A DNA stretch of 64,000 bases from Anthoceros angustus (lineage: Eukaryota; Streptophyta; Anthocerotopsida; Anthocerotales; Anthocerotaceae), in assembly GCA_010909165.1 (NCBI GenBank), contig MU008165.1:1984001-2048000 (forward strand), given 5' to 3'. The translations under genes and the position numbers were made by a program. A model generated the notes under the pieces. It saw nothing but the letters and a program-made list of their open reading frames with translations, made no database searches and was not told the DNA's origin. Shown here in pieces: positions 48,613 through 60,080 of the stretch. Position 1 is the first letter of the stretch. Each line of letters opens with the position of its first letter.

Positions 48613-50038
48613 TTAAGATAGGATAATGTATCGATAATATTTAAAACATTGATGAGTGAATGTTTAAAAGTCATTCCAAGTGAAACAAAAAGTCCTCTAT
48701 AAATCTGTCATGTTTTAATTATAAGCGTGTAGACATGTAGGGGGCCTATGTTCACCCTGATAACATGTCCAACCCTCCATCCCCGTCTATCTCTGTGGAT
48801 GGGTGCTCACCCTATACGTACATCCTAACCATATGTGATGTGATCCCCACTGCAGTGTGCATGCGTTCCCTGCTTGAGGTGTCTAAGGTAAGAGGAATAG
48901 GAAAGAGAAGAGGAGAGAACTTTTTTGAGAGGGATCCACAAGCTTTAAAAACTCACGTTCCTCATGAGAACATCATGGACATTTAACCTCAATGTTCATA
49001 TTGTCAGAATACTACTCCCAAATAGAGGACAAGTAGAAATCAATATGCTAGATATTGTATGCTACATGTCCCAATGCCTCATGTCCGTTTTCCCATAGTA
49101 GGAGCATGAGACATCCATCAATCTTAAAAGTTGTATGTTTCATTATTTTATAAATGACGTTTCAATGTATTTAATTAATAACGAACTTTTAGTACTACTT
49201 TGTTATTGAAGAGGAGAAAAAAAAATTGGTGAGGTCATGGTAACAACAACAAAGTACCAGTATACGGAACAGGACAAAATATCCAAGTGGGATAAAGAAT
49301 GTCACAAAATCTATTCAATATTGTTTGCTTTTTCAATAGCAAAGTAGTACTAAAACGCGGTTGCCCTCTAAATAGATTGAAACCAATGCAACAATGAAAC
49401 ATAAAAGTATTGGATATGGCGAAGATTTACGGGAGAGATATGGCGGATATGAAATTCAGCAATCTCCATGAATTGGATGGATGTGGTGTGAGGAAGCACC
49501 AGCATGGACAGAAGTAGACAGGCTACCGAGGTATGTATGATGGACCACATTATAATCTTATTTAGAAGTTACATGTTTTAGTGTTATATTGATAATGTTT
49601 TAATTTATTCTGGTGATGGTATATTTTTAGTGTTTAAAGGATTAATATTATTTTAAATTTATTTTCAATACCAAAGAAGTATTGAAAACGTGTTTGCCAT
49701 GAATAACCACCACCTCCAAACCGGTTGCACCTATGGACGGAAAAGAGGATTCTGTCCGACTCTGTCTACACTTTTACACCTTTGACAAGCAGCGACATCA
49801 ACCGGAGTGAATGTTTACAGTGAATGAAGTTCAATGCAATCCTAGCCAGCTACGGGAATGCAACCAAGGCACCTGCTTCCCCGGCATTCCTAACACACAG
49901 GGTCAGCTCTACATCCATTTCCGTCACTCTTCGCTGGTCTCTACCTTTGATGAGCCCCCGGGCCGATTAGTCCACTACCTACCTATGTAATAAACCTCTA
50001 AAAAAACTTAAAAAGTGTGAGAGAATTTTCGTTTTGTG
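48613..50038. other. Intergenic region between pectate lyase and the AT5G58100-like gene
   Basis: This is AT-rich in its first 1,000 bases. An open stretch at 48,765-48,986 has no recognisable domain. The last 300 bases (from 49,700) are more balanced and should hold the promoter of the next gene. No repeats of note. Confidence 0.5.
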
Positions 50039-53000
50039 ATGTTGTTTCGTCTGCTTCGATTCTGGTCATCGGCCAGCGTTCCGCCCATGGTTGTGTTAAG
50101 CGGCGTCCGCAGCTGCGCCATGGCTGGGCGAATTACCGGCAGAGGCTTTGGCCTCATCCATGTTGCGTTTTGGGCATTGCTCCTGTGCGAGATGATGTCC
50201 TCCGGATCCGCTGTACAGGTAATTTATGGTTGACGACTTTCCGATTCCAGGAGAATCAAGCAGCTCGATTCAAGCAAATGTGTGAAACTGTAGGCAGCTG
50301 ATAGCTGTTGAGTTGCATTACCTCTGGGGCTCAATTGTGGGGATGTGCTACGTGGACGGCATTGACAACTGTCGGGCTTTCCTGTTAACGCGAAACCCCT
50401 AAACCCAGAAACGTAGAGCTTTGCACTGGCTGGGAAGAATAAGATACTCTGTAGCTCTTCTTCAGCTGCTATGTGTAATCACTTCTGCTGGCAATTGGCA
50501 GCCTTCAGGGATGTTGGGGTTCAAAACTCGGAAGCTGGCCCCTTCAGTGCTGTCTCTCTTCAACATGAAGTTGAAAAGCCAGTTCTGGAGTGACGACGTG
50601 ATGGCTCGTGGTAAGTGAAACGTGTGCAGAATTTTCCGTTTTTCCAACTTGGTACGGTTAACTGACGATTGTCCTTTCGTTGCCATTACCTTCTCGATTG
50701 CTTCCTCTTTTTTTCAGTGAATGATGATTGGAATCTCCCGGAGCACACCCCGTATGGTAAACAAGGATTGTCAAACTACACTCAGGCAGGTACTGGAAAC
50801 TTTTCTGTCTGTTCTGTTTATGCTTTCCATGCTTTCACTCCCTTGGGTTTGTCCTGTCTGTAAACACTCCGTCTGCACATCTGTGGATCATATTCATGTT
50901 GCAGGCAATGTGGCGGCATACTTGGGCTTTTCTGCAGTTGATGCTATCCATTTTCCGATTCCAGTGAATTTTATCTTCATCGGCTTTGACAAAGAAGGGA
51001 ACCACCGTAAGGAGGCTTTCAGTGTTTTCATTTCATCTTTATTGATTCTGTCATAGCTTAGAATGAGTTTCTTTCAGAAATCGAGCTGGGGCGGGATGAG
51101 CTGGAGCGATGGTTCACGAATATTGACCATATAGTAGAGCACACACGCATTCCTCAGCTTGGAGAGTCTCTCACGCCGTTTTATCGAGTACGAGCAGATG
51201 GGAAGCAGCGTCATACTCTTCCACTTGTTAGTAGTGTTCACTACAAGTAAGCACAACAAGTTCTTTTGCAGCTCATGAAATTATGGACTTCTTTTGAGGT
51301 GACTGTGGTGTCTGCACAGCAAGATATAGTAGCTGCTGAACTATGCTATCTGCAGCTATTCAGTACACGCAATTGACCTTGGGCCTGGTGTTGCGAAAGT
51401 TATCGAACAAGCCATTACTCTATTTGCACGGAAGGAGAACATTACAGACACAAAGTAAGGCATGAGGCCGGTTGTTGTAACCTATGTGTGTTTGCAATTC
51501 TGTGTTGTCAATGAGGCTTAAGCTGGATACATTTTCTGACAGACTGGACACAGAAGCAGTTTGGCAAGTGGACATTGAGAGCATGGAGCACATTCTTGAC
51601 AGCCTTGTAGACTATCTTGAAATAGACAAATCTTACAATGTATTTGTCCTCAATCCCAGACGAGATACTAGTCGAGGAGTGTATGGTTATCGGTGAGTTG
51701 GGGTCTTTGGTTGGCTTGGCAACCCTAAAAGGTTCTGGATGCTAAGAACTTGGCTGTAGTTGGCTACCATGTTAGTTTGATTTGCAGTGTTTATTCTGTT
51801 TGATCTCACAACAGATCTTCTGATTCAGGCGTGGTTTATCCCAAGCTGAAGCCAACTTTTTGAGCAAGGTAAATCTGGTCTTTGTATTGTCAATCAGTTC
51901 TCATCACGTGTTCCTTGGCTGATGTGGTTGTGTTTGTTGCCCCTGGTTAAGGACGAAAAGTCAAGAGCTCAGCTACTTGCCACAAGAAGGAGCGAGCAGT
52001 ACAATATATTTGAAGGTGATACTGCTGAAAAAAAGCTTGGAGGGCACTGCATGTTGGTGATAATCTGGTCGCATGATGCTTAAACCTGTCACTTCAATTG
52101 CAGCTGTGGACAAGAGCACCAAACGTCCCCTGTATTCCCGACATCCAATGCGTCAGTTCCATTGGACCACAGCTGAATCCTTGGATACGGTGATTCCATT
52201 TTAGGCACCTTGCTTTGATGTTTATATTTTGAATCAGTAGCTTTGTGTCAGAAGCAGAAAGGGAGAGCGTTCTGTGGTCAATGCGCACTGTAGATGTATG
52301 AGGATTTACTAACAACCTACTTGTGCTTTTAGGCGCAATGGGTGGATGCCTACCAGGCTGCCCTTGATTCACACGCCGAGGTTATGAAGACTAAACAGGC
52401 AACTGACCTCAGTGTCTTCCAGGCCAAACAGGTGAAGAGAAATTTCAGCCATGTTGGCGATTTGGGTTGTTGGGCTGAATCTTTGACGGCTGCTTGTTTT
52501 ACTCTGCTGGTACAGATTCTGCTTGGGGCAGATTTTGGCCTGAGTGCAGCACTAGAGAGACATCTACGTCAAGATGGAGGTGGTCTAAAATCTGACTGTC
52601 TTACAGATACTTGGGTCAGCAAGAAAAGGTTGAGCAATTCTTTTCCAGTGGCTGTCAGGAAATTGTTTCCACCTCAATGCTCTGTATGAACGTTTGCCTG
52701 TGCTGATCCAGTGTAGCAGTGAGGAATTAGAAGTGTACAATTGCTGACAAACAATAGCTTTTGTGCAGATGGGCGTTCATAGATTTGACTGCTGGTCCGT
52801 TCACTTGGGGTCCAACAGTAGGTGGAGAAGGTGTCAGATTGCTTACCAGTCTTCCGTCTGTTGAAAGAAGCTTTGAAAACGTGACATGGAAAGGAGATGG
52901 TATTGGACATGTTCATCCTGTTTGCACGCCTGCAATGGATATTCGCTGCAGCACGACTGCTGAAATCGTGTCTGACACTCGAAATTGCGTTGCAGTGCGA

Positions 53001-55722
53001 TCTGATACTGATCTGCAGACGGAAGTTCAAATGATGGTTCAAGATAAGTTCGCAGCCTTTGGAGAGGTAAAAGTCCCAATCTGATTGGCTAAACGAATCA
53101 ATTTGCTTTGTTTGCTTTGCAAATTTGCATATTAAGTATTGTTTGTGGTGGTTTCTTGCAGGATTATGCGTCTGTCATTGACATGCTAATGGCAGAACTC
53201 GATGTATATGAGATGTTTGCTGCAAACCATTGCACTGGTCGTAAGATCAGGCTCGCTCTTTGTGGAGGTCAGTTTGCTGTATTTAAAGCTGGGACAGTTT
53301 GGACTGCACCAAGGGTTGTTTCTCGTGGTTGGTCTCGTGGTATCTCCTAGTGGTGACAGCCAAGTACTGTATAAGGATAGGGTGACCTGAAAAGATTAAT
53401 CCATGTAACAGACCTTGTGGAGAAGCTAGCGCAAATACGAGAAGAGCTGGAGACATTCCAACTGGATGAGCCCAGTGAGGAGGAAAGGACGAAAGCTTCT
53501 GAGGTTTTGAAACGAATAGATAGATGGAGCATGTTCAAGGATATCCATGCGGTATGCTAGTCTGAAGTGTGCTGTTGGAGATGCTGTGTCTTTTTAAGCT
53601 CTTACCTTGATGAGCTGTCAGGTTGATTGACTGGTGATTTGACTTTCTGCAGCATGAAGAAGAGTTCGCTGTTGCAAGGGACAGATTTCTTTCACATCTT
53701 GGTGCCACGTTGTCTAGTTCAATGAAGCATGTCCTGACAACATCTACAGCAGAAGGGTCTTTTCACTACTACAAGAAAATATATTTCCGCATCTACATCA
53801 TAACGGAAGAGGTATGCAGATAGTGTGTGCCTACGTAATGATTTTTCGTTTTTTGTTAACAACCCTTGATGAGTATCTGTATGTGTAGAAAGAGAAAGGA
53901 AGGAAGTCTGCCGTAGATGATGCAGCAATTAAAGGAGCTCTTTCATCTCTCATCATGTCAAGTCAGACGGTTGAATATTCCACTCAAAAGTAAGGGGCTT
54001 TGAATGAAGGTTGGGCCATGTCAGCTTCTTCTTGGGTTTTGGCTCGTTGTGGACCAGGGGTTAGGCTTGTTTGAAGCTCTTTGTGTACTCACATGGTGAC
54101 TGGGGATCCCCAAACCCTAAACCTTTGTGCACAAACACCTTCTTGAAGGCTGAAATACTTCTGTGGAATGAATTTCAGGTTGAGTCTTGCCGATGATGCT
54201 GCTCTTGCAATGGCATTTGCCGTTGCAAGGCAAGCAGCAGTTGTTCCTGTTCTGGCACTCAATGGATCTGAGAGGCCTTCACAACGAATCTATCTGGATT
54301 CACTGATTCTTTGGCACCAGTTGCAACAACAAATCACAACTCCTGGTACTATCTGCTGCCTTCATACTTGTCTCTCTTAATGGTTAACGGTTTCCAGTCG
54401 GTTGGAGCCTTGTGCAATTTTAGAATCTTGCAGGCTGAGATGCCAGATGTTGCTCGGCTTAAGATGCCAGATTCACAGTAGGTGGTTGTTTGCAGAGAAA
54501 AATTTCCGTGGACGTTCTGTGCTTGAGGTTCCCATATTCTGGTTAGTGCAGTCAGGAGAACCTTTGCTCATTGACAAGCACTATGTGGCAAAAGCCTTGC
54601 CGGATATGGTCATTGTGGTGCAGTCGAGCCATACTGCTTGGGAAAGCCACCTGCAGTGCAACAACAAGTCCATTCTGTGGGATTTGAGGTAAAGTATGGA
54701 AGCTGGTTGGGTGACGTCAAGTGTTCCGTTTGCAAAGCTATGATTAATACTTGTGCGGTGCCTTGTGAAGCCAACCACTGAGTGCAGCAATCGCAGCAAC
54801 AGCTGAGCATTTGGCCGGATTGTTGCCTGCACACGTGACCTACAGTCATGCCCACGAAAACGCCATACAGGTTAAAATCCTCGACCACGAAAACGCCATA
54901 CAGGTTAAAATCCTCGACGCTCTTGTTGATGGTTCATCTTGTACTGATTTCTGTGGCGCCTCAGGATTGGGCTTGGTCCACGGGATGCCATCCGTTTTCA
55001 AGTACAGCAGAGGGGTCACATGTGTCTCTACTGCACAACGATGCTATTGCACGCAGCTACATCGTTACAGCTCTTGATGAGTCCATTCAGACGGTGAACG
55101 AGGCTATCGCGAGACTAGTCAAGGAGCATACATGTGCCGTGCCTTTCCCGTGCTTGTGATGTGTGGAGCTTCTTTGATCTGTTACAGGTAGCACAGGTGC
55201 TTTCAGACACCACTAACGAGTGTCTCTGGACTTGCAGTTCCACACACGTTTCTTACCGTGAAAGACAGGGAGTACACACTTCTTCAGAATTATAATACAT
55301 TGGTTAATCTTTGGAAGCAGGTGGTGGCTAATCTGACACTAACTTGTCCTTGAGCATCCAACAGGGCATGTGACTCATACATCTGTGGATGCAGATTGTG
55401 AAAGTAGGCGAGGATCTCAAGTTCGAAAATGCCATGAGCCTGCTAAACAACCTGGAAATCTACTCAAAGGGGTGCGTTGCATTGTCATGCTTGCAAACAC
55501 TATTCACAAAGCAGGTTTGCCGTACAATCTAAATGTGGCTGCCTGCGCAGGGTCGCGGCCGAGGCAGACGGCATAATCGCAGCTCTGCATCCTATCCATT
55601 GCACTCGGCAACGGAAACTGGACAAAAGCAGCAACACCTTTGCGGGAGTGGCTATCGCTGGCGTGGTTCTGATCTTGTGGCTGTTTCTGCGGCCCAGGCG
55701 GAGGAAGCCCAAGCTGAACTAA
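50039..55722 (+). CDS. Plant membrane protein homologous to Arabidopsis AT5G58100
   Basis: Twenty-four exons: 50039-50218, 50502-50610, 50718-50789, 50905-51006, 51078-51246, 51356-51454, 51543-51692, 51829-51868, 51952-52015, 52104-52189, 52333-52431, 52516-52628, 52769-53066, 53162-53267, 53412-53551, 53653-53811, 53889-53989, 54179-54345, 54496-54688, 54771-54870, 54965-55133, 55238-55320, 55395-55471, 55551-55722; 3,048 nt, 1,015 residues. Conserved landmarks, in order, are FPIPVNFIFIGFD, YSVHAIDLGPG, YNVFVLNPRRD, RWAFIDLTAGPFTWGP, FLSHLGATLS, ESHLQCNNKSILWDL and LHPIHCTRQRK. An N-terminal signal anchor (HVAFWALLLCEMM) and a single C-terminal membrane segment (FAGVAIAGVVLILWLFL) with a basic RPRRRKPKLN tail suggest a type I membrane protein facing the secretory lumen. 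The Arabidopsis gene is needed for pollen-wall exine patterning, as I recall; in a spore plant a spore-wall role is a reasonable guess. The molecular function is unknown. The phase at every junction fits. Confidence 0.93.
54853..54918 (+). repeat. 33-bp tandem duplication across a splice donor
   Basis: The unit beginning CACGAAAACGCCATACAG and ending TCCTCGAC occurs twice without a mismatch. Each copy contains the same exon end and donor, CATACAG/GTTAAA (donors at 54,871 and 54,904). Using the second donor adds 11 in-frame residues; using the first gives the length seen in the Arabidopsis homologue. Confidence 0.95.
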
Positions 55723-55896
55723 AGATTCTTTTCATGCCACCGTAGTTCGACTTTTCTCCTGCTTCCTGTGACTAGGATGGTCTCGATATTACAGTGAGCA
55801 AATTCATTCACCTCCACAGCACTGTCGCGCAAGGACGCTTCCCTTCCCCGGTTCCTTGCCACTACGTTGGTGAACGCAGAACAAGGCAACCGCTCC

Positions 55897-56656
55897 TCAC
55901 GAGGAATAGGCGTAGTCAAATTGAGTGATACCAAGCATGCTGCTCAGCGTGAGATAGACAAGGTATAGCGAGCCTCCCAAAACCGCCACTACCAACACGG
56001 CCGTGACCGGACTCTTGAGCAGATCCACAAGCGGCTTCACCAGGCTGTAGAGCCCCCCCGAGGCGACGGTGAGGAAGTACAACCCGTACCTGCGCATGTT
56101 GTCCCAGAACTCCTCCACCAGCGGCCCATCCGGCCCGAATGCCAGCGCCTGCATGTCGGATTCCATCCCTACCCGCTCCCTCACCACCATCTCCACAGCG
56201 TGCGCGGAAGGCACAGCCAGCATCGCCAACCCTAACCCTAACACCCCGGACGCCATAGCCACGCCTCCGAACTGCCTTCCCAGCAGCCCCCGCGGGAGGT
56301 CTGGCTCGTAGCACCACGACGCGTCTTCCCTTCCGGCCTTTCCCTCCCAGGACTCCCTCCCTTCCGCCCCTCCCGCTCCTCCCCGTCCTCCTCCTCGCCC
56401 TCCCGCGCCCGAGCACCGCCAGCAGCCACGACGGCGGCAGCACCAGCCCGCCTCCTCCTCCGGCGGGCTCTCCCCTTCTCCCCGCCAGGCACCGCCTCCA
56501 CTCCCTGCTAACCCTCTTCCCCAGGCTCGGCCTCTGGCTCACCAGCGTCTGCCTGCTTGCCGTCGCCGTCCGCTGCACGCATGGCGCCAAAGGACCCGCT
56601 GCCAGAGCCGTAGCGCCCGCCATGGCCATCGCCATGGCCATTTTCTCGGAATGCAC
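55897..56656 (-). CDS. Plastid-targeted DUF751/Ycf33-like membrane protein, frame conflict
   Basis: The C-terminal frame (stop TGA at 55,897) reads GPDGPLVEEFWDNMRRYGL, then YFLTVASGGLYSLVKPLVDLL, then SPVTAVLVVAVLGGSLYLVYLTLSSMLGIT. The FWDN-RY start, the hydrophobic segments, the PVTA and the SMLG end match the cyanobacterial and plastid Ycf33 (DUF751) family in layout. That frame can be followed upstream through WCYEPDLPRGLLGRQFGG. The only good start, MHSEKMAMAMAMAG at 56,656 (Met-Ala repeats, Arg and Ser, like a chloroplast transit peptide), is in another frame. Either an intron in the GC-rich 56,300-56,530 stretch or an indel joins them; I could not find a convincing splice pair. The function of Ycf33 is unknown. 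It is convergent with the AT5G58100-like gene, 174 bp apart. Confidence 0.55.
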
Positions 56657-58840
56657 ACTCGAATCGCCGCACCAGCGAATGAAATTGCACTCGTCAAGGC
56701 ATCACTCGAACTCCCATCTGCGCGTCTGGGCAAGCAAGCATGTGGACGGACACACAGACTCACCGCAACTTCCCTTTCCCCAGCCTCACAAATTCGAACT
56801 CGAAGCTCAATACGATTGTCAAACCGTTGTCATCTCACTCCAAAGTGATGATTGGGCGTGTTATGTGCTGCTGGTTGTTACCCTCGTACCCAGTTCGCTC
56901 ACTTGGATATCCAGACCCATTTCACCCAAGCCATTTGCGACGGCTTCTCTATCCAAGAAGGAAAACGTAAGGAGATAAACACATATTAGATACAATATGT
57001 TATGCCACATGTTACGAGATCCAGTTATGTGCGCGAAACGAAACTCCCAAACTCGCAATCATAACACCGCGTAACAGATTACGAATACAAGCGATTGTCG
57101 ATCCGCAGGATGCCATATGCTGGCAGCCTCTAACCAGGTAACCACCTGGTCTGAGGCTGCTAGCATGGCGTCATGCGGATCCACACTAACCTTCTTGATA
57201 CTGTATTCCTGTATTCCTGTGAGCAAATGCCGGGTGGAGCTGTGCGAAGGCGGCATCGACAAATGCTGGAGGTGTTTCGACGCGGCATCCAAACTCTAAG
57301 GCGGTCAAAAATTGGAGTCGCTGAATAGAACCTATGCACTATAGCAAAGACAAAAGGCAATGAATAACTCAAAGGAGACCTATGCCCACCTACCTAACTT
57401 CTTATCAGCCCAATGTTGTCGTAGATGAACGTCCACTACATAGCATCCAAAGACGCAACCCACGTCCACATAAACAACTCTTGTGCCCAAACCCTTAGCC
57501 TCGTGGATATCCCTTACAAGACATAGCTTTAGAACATACAAGTCGATTAGTTTGCTTTTCCCACTAGTTCCCGCAAAGAAGGGTTAAATGGACTGCAAAA
57601 GCTCTTTGTCGTGAAACATAATCTCCCTGCACTTTTTTAGTTTGCTTTTCCCACTAGTTTCCCCTAGTTTCCGCAAAGAAGGGTTAAATGGATTGCAAAA
57701 GCTCTTTGTCGGGAAACATAATCTCCCTGCACTTTTTTTGAAACTATTCTGAAAAAGGGTCTTCAACACTAAATATATCTCATTTCCTAGCCTGGACTTC
57801 TTCAATTAGGTCTCCTTGAGAATGACGATCGTAGGTTGACTTTTCTAAAACTATCATGTGGGACCTCCTTGGAATGATGAACGAAGGTTGACTTTTCTAA
57901 AACTGTCATGTGGGACCTCCGTCAGAATGATGAATGTAGGTTAACTTTTCGAAAACTATCAGATGGGACCTCCTTGAGAGTGATGAACGTAGGTTGACTT
58001 TTCAAAAACTATCATATGGGACCAATATCCTTGAATAATGATAGATTGGTAGCTAGGGAAATCTAAAAAAGAGAGAGTAGTTATTTGACAATGATCAACA
58101 TTGATAGGAACGAAGTTCCTCATGTTTTAAGTTATTTCAGATTATTTTATTAAATAAAAATATGTAAATTAAACCTAAACCTATTTTCTCCTTTGCTTCC
58201 ACTATTTGGCACACCATCTAAAGATGGTTGAAGGGCTTGGCAGGTTGTGCAGCTTTGGTGCCTTATGTGCATAAAGGTTTATTTGGAGTCGATGGTGTTT
58301 CCTGAAAAGCTTATTTAGACTCAGCATCGGTCACCCATTGTATACACGCAGGTTCTGTTGTGATTTTCATGCCATTGGACAACAATATTGTATATATGGT
58401 AGGACGCCTTGTTGACACCAAGTACTACTCTCTGATAGGTTTGCCAACATGTCCTTTAAGGAGAGAAGCATTGCGGAAGTCCAAGCCGAAGGGGAAGAAT
58501 TGCGTAAGTCCAAGCCTAAGGGAAAGTGTGGAGGCGAGACCCTATGCTTTGACCTCCCCAAAGTTTGGTTTCATACTGGATTTGTTTTTTTTGTGTCATT
58601 TTGTGTGTTAAGTAGGAGGCGAGCTTTGACAATAAGGTCCCATTGAGCCGATTTCAAGACAATCACAACTCGTCATGGGCGGTGTGGTGTGCCCTTCCTA
58701 GGGGCTTCTTGTGGAGCCTTAGGAGTTCCTATTGGAGGTATAAATACCTCCAAGCCTCATCTCAATGTGAGAGAGTTACACTTGCCTCCTCCTCTCCTCT
58801 CCTCTTTCCACCATCATGGGCTGCCACACGATCCTTCACT
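56657..58840. other. Intergenic region with local direct repeats
   Basis: The first few hundred bases should be the promoter of the Ycf33-like gene. A 90-bp unit beginning TAGTTTGCTTTTCCCACTAG is duplicated (57,548 and 57,638). Next, a unit of about 57 bp containing GGTTGACTTTTCTAAAACTATCATGTGGGACCTCCTTG is repeated about four times (57,800-58,025) with mismatches. From 58,430 a 30-bp phrase, GCGGAAGTCCAAGCCGAAGGGGAAGAATTG, is partly repeated. No gene was recognised. Confidence 0.6.
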
Positions 58841-58856
58841 AAATCCTCCTCCTCCT

Positions 58857-59215
58857 CGCCTCGACTCCGGACCTCGGGGTCCGTCCTCGCCTCCTCCGGG
58901 CTTGTCGAGACTGACTCTTGACCACCCTTACCTCTACTCCTAAGGTCCAAACTACTAGGTTCGTTCCCTCCTCTTGAATCCGGACCTCGGGGTCCGTCCT
59001 CGCCTCCTGAGTCCGCACCTCGGGGTCCGTCCTCGCCTCCTGACTCCGGACCTCGGGGTCCATCCTCGCCTCCTGACTCCGGACCTCGAGGTCCGTCCTC
59101 GCCTCCTGACTCCGGACCTCGGGGTCCGTCCTCGCCTCCTGACTCCGGACCTCGGGGTCCGTCCTCGCCTCGACTCCGGACCTCGGGTCCGCCTCGACCG
59201 ACGCCCATCCTCCTC
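58857..59215. repeat. 33-bp minisatellite (CTCCGGACCTCGGGGTCCGTCCTCGCCTCCTGA)
   Basis: About seven units of this 33-bp sequence stand in a row between 58,970 and 59,185, with a related copy at 58,860. Since 33 is divisible by three, frames stay open (minus strand EARTDPEVRSQ repeats), but they are repeat products. Each unit contains the palindrome-like GGACCTCGGGGTCC. Confidence 0.9.
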
Positions 59216-60080
59216 TTGAATCCGGACCTGGTCCTCCACCGGTCTCCGGATGTCCAGGTCCGGAGCCTCTCCCAAGGGGTCCGCTTCCAAGCCTGCACCC
59301 ACTCTCCTTCCATCCCTGCCTCATCTCCTCCGGCGCTCTGTCCCCTAACCCTTCCTCCAGGGCTCTCCTTCCTACGCCCTCCCCCGAAGCTCTCTCTTCT
59401 ACTCCCTCCTCCGAAGCTCTCTCTTCTCGCCTCCTCCAGCGAGGACGGACTTACCTCTCCGTTGCATCCGCCGCTCGCCTCCTCCCTCGGACGCCCATCC
59501 TCCTGGGCCTTCCTCGTTGCTGCCTCACACTGCGAGCAGGGCTCCTTCCTAGGGGCTTCTTGTGGCGCTCTCCCCTAGGCCTTCGTCTCTCCAGGCCCCC
59601 TCCGACTCCTCTGGCGGTCCTTCAATCTCGGCAGCGTGATGTGTTGCTCCCTCACGCCGGAGTCTCGCATGATAACATGAGTCGACCTATTGGATGGCCT
59701 CCTCCACATGGGCTTGGAGCACTCGATACTCTCGCCACCAAAGATTCTTTGGCAGCTGGGCGTGCCTAGTCGCTTCTTGCACCCGTTGCGGTCGTCAGCA
59801 CTGGTCACGGCGCATCTCGTGAAGCCGTTAAAGGCGGCTCGCCACCTCTGAGTCGTTGTTGTTTCTCTGGGCGCTCCTCCTCCTCCCTGCAGCACTGCGC
59901 TCACTTGGCCATGGACCGAGTTCCCCTCCGCCTTCCAGCGGATCAGCCTGCTCCTCCTTGAGCCCTCTCCGCCTCCGCCTCATCTTCTTCTTTTGGTCGC
60001 CATGTCTGCTCCAGTTGGGTTAAAAGTCAACGTCTAATATAAATCCGACTCTCTTTCAAGCTCGGACGTCTTGCTCTTCT
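59216..60080. other. GC-rich DNA right of the minisatellite
   Basis: This is pyrimidine-rich on the plus strand with many CTCC runs. Part of it repeats the phrase CCTAGGGGCTTCTTGTGG (58,697 and 59,549). The minus-strand ORFs are low in complexity. No family was recognised. Confidence 0.4.

Noticed and set aside
48765-48986. 73-codon ORF after the pectate lyase as a further exon
   Set aside because: It does not match the PL1 C-terminus and no acceptor in the right phase was found.
56224-56240. AACCCTAACCCTAA, like a telomere repeat
   Set aside because: Only two units, and they lie inside the conserved frame of the Ycf33-like gene, where they encode a Leu-Gly alternation; similar single telo-box-like strings in introns near 50,395 and 54,110 are also isolated.
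58762-59324. Minus-strand ORFs with EARTDPEVRSQ repeats
   Set aside because: The 33-bp minisatellite is a multiple of three, so all frames stay open; no start context or domain.
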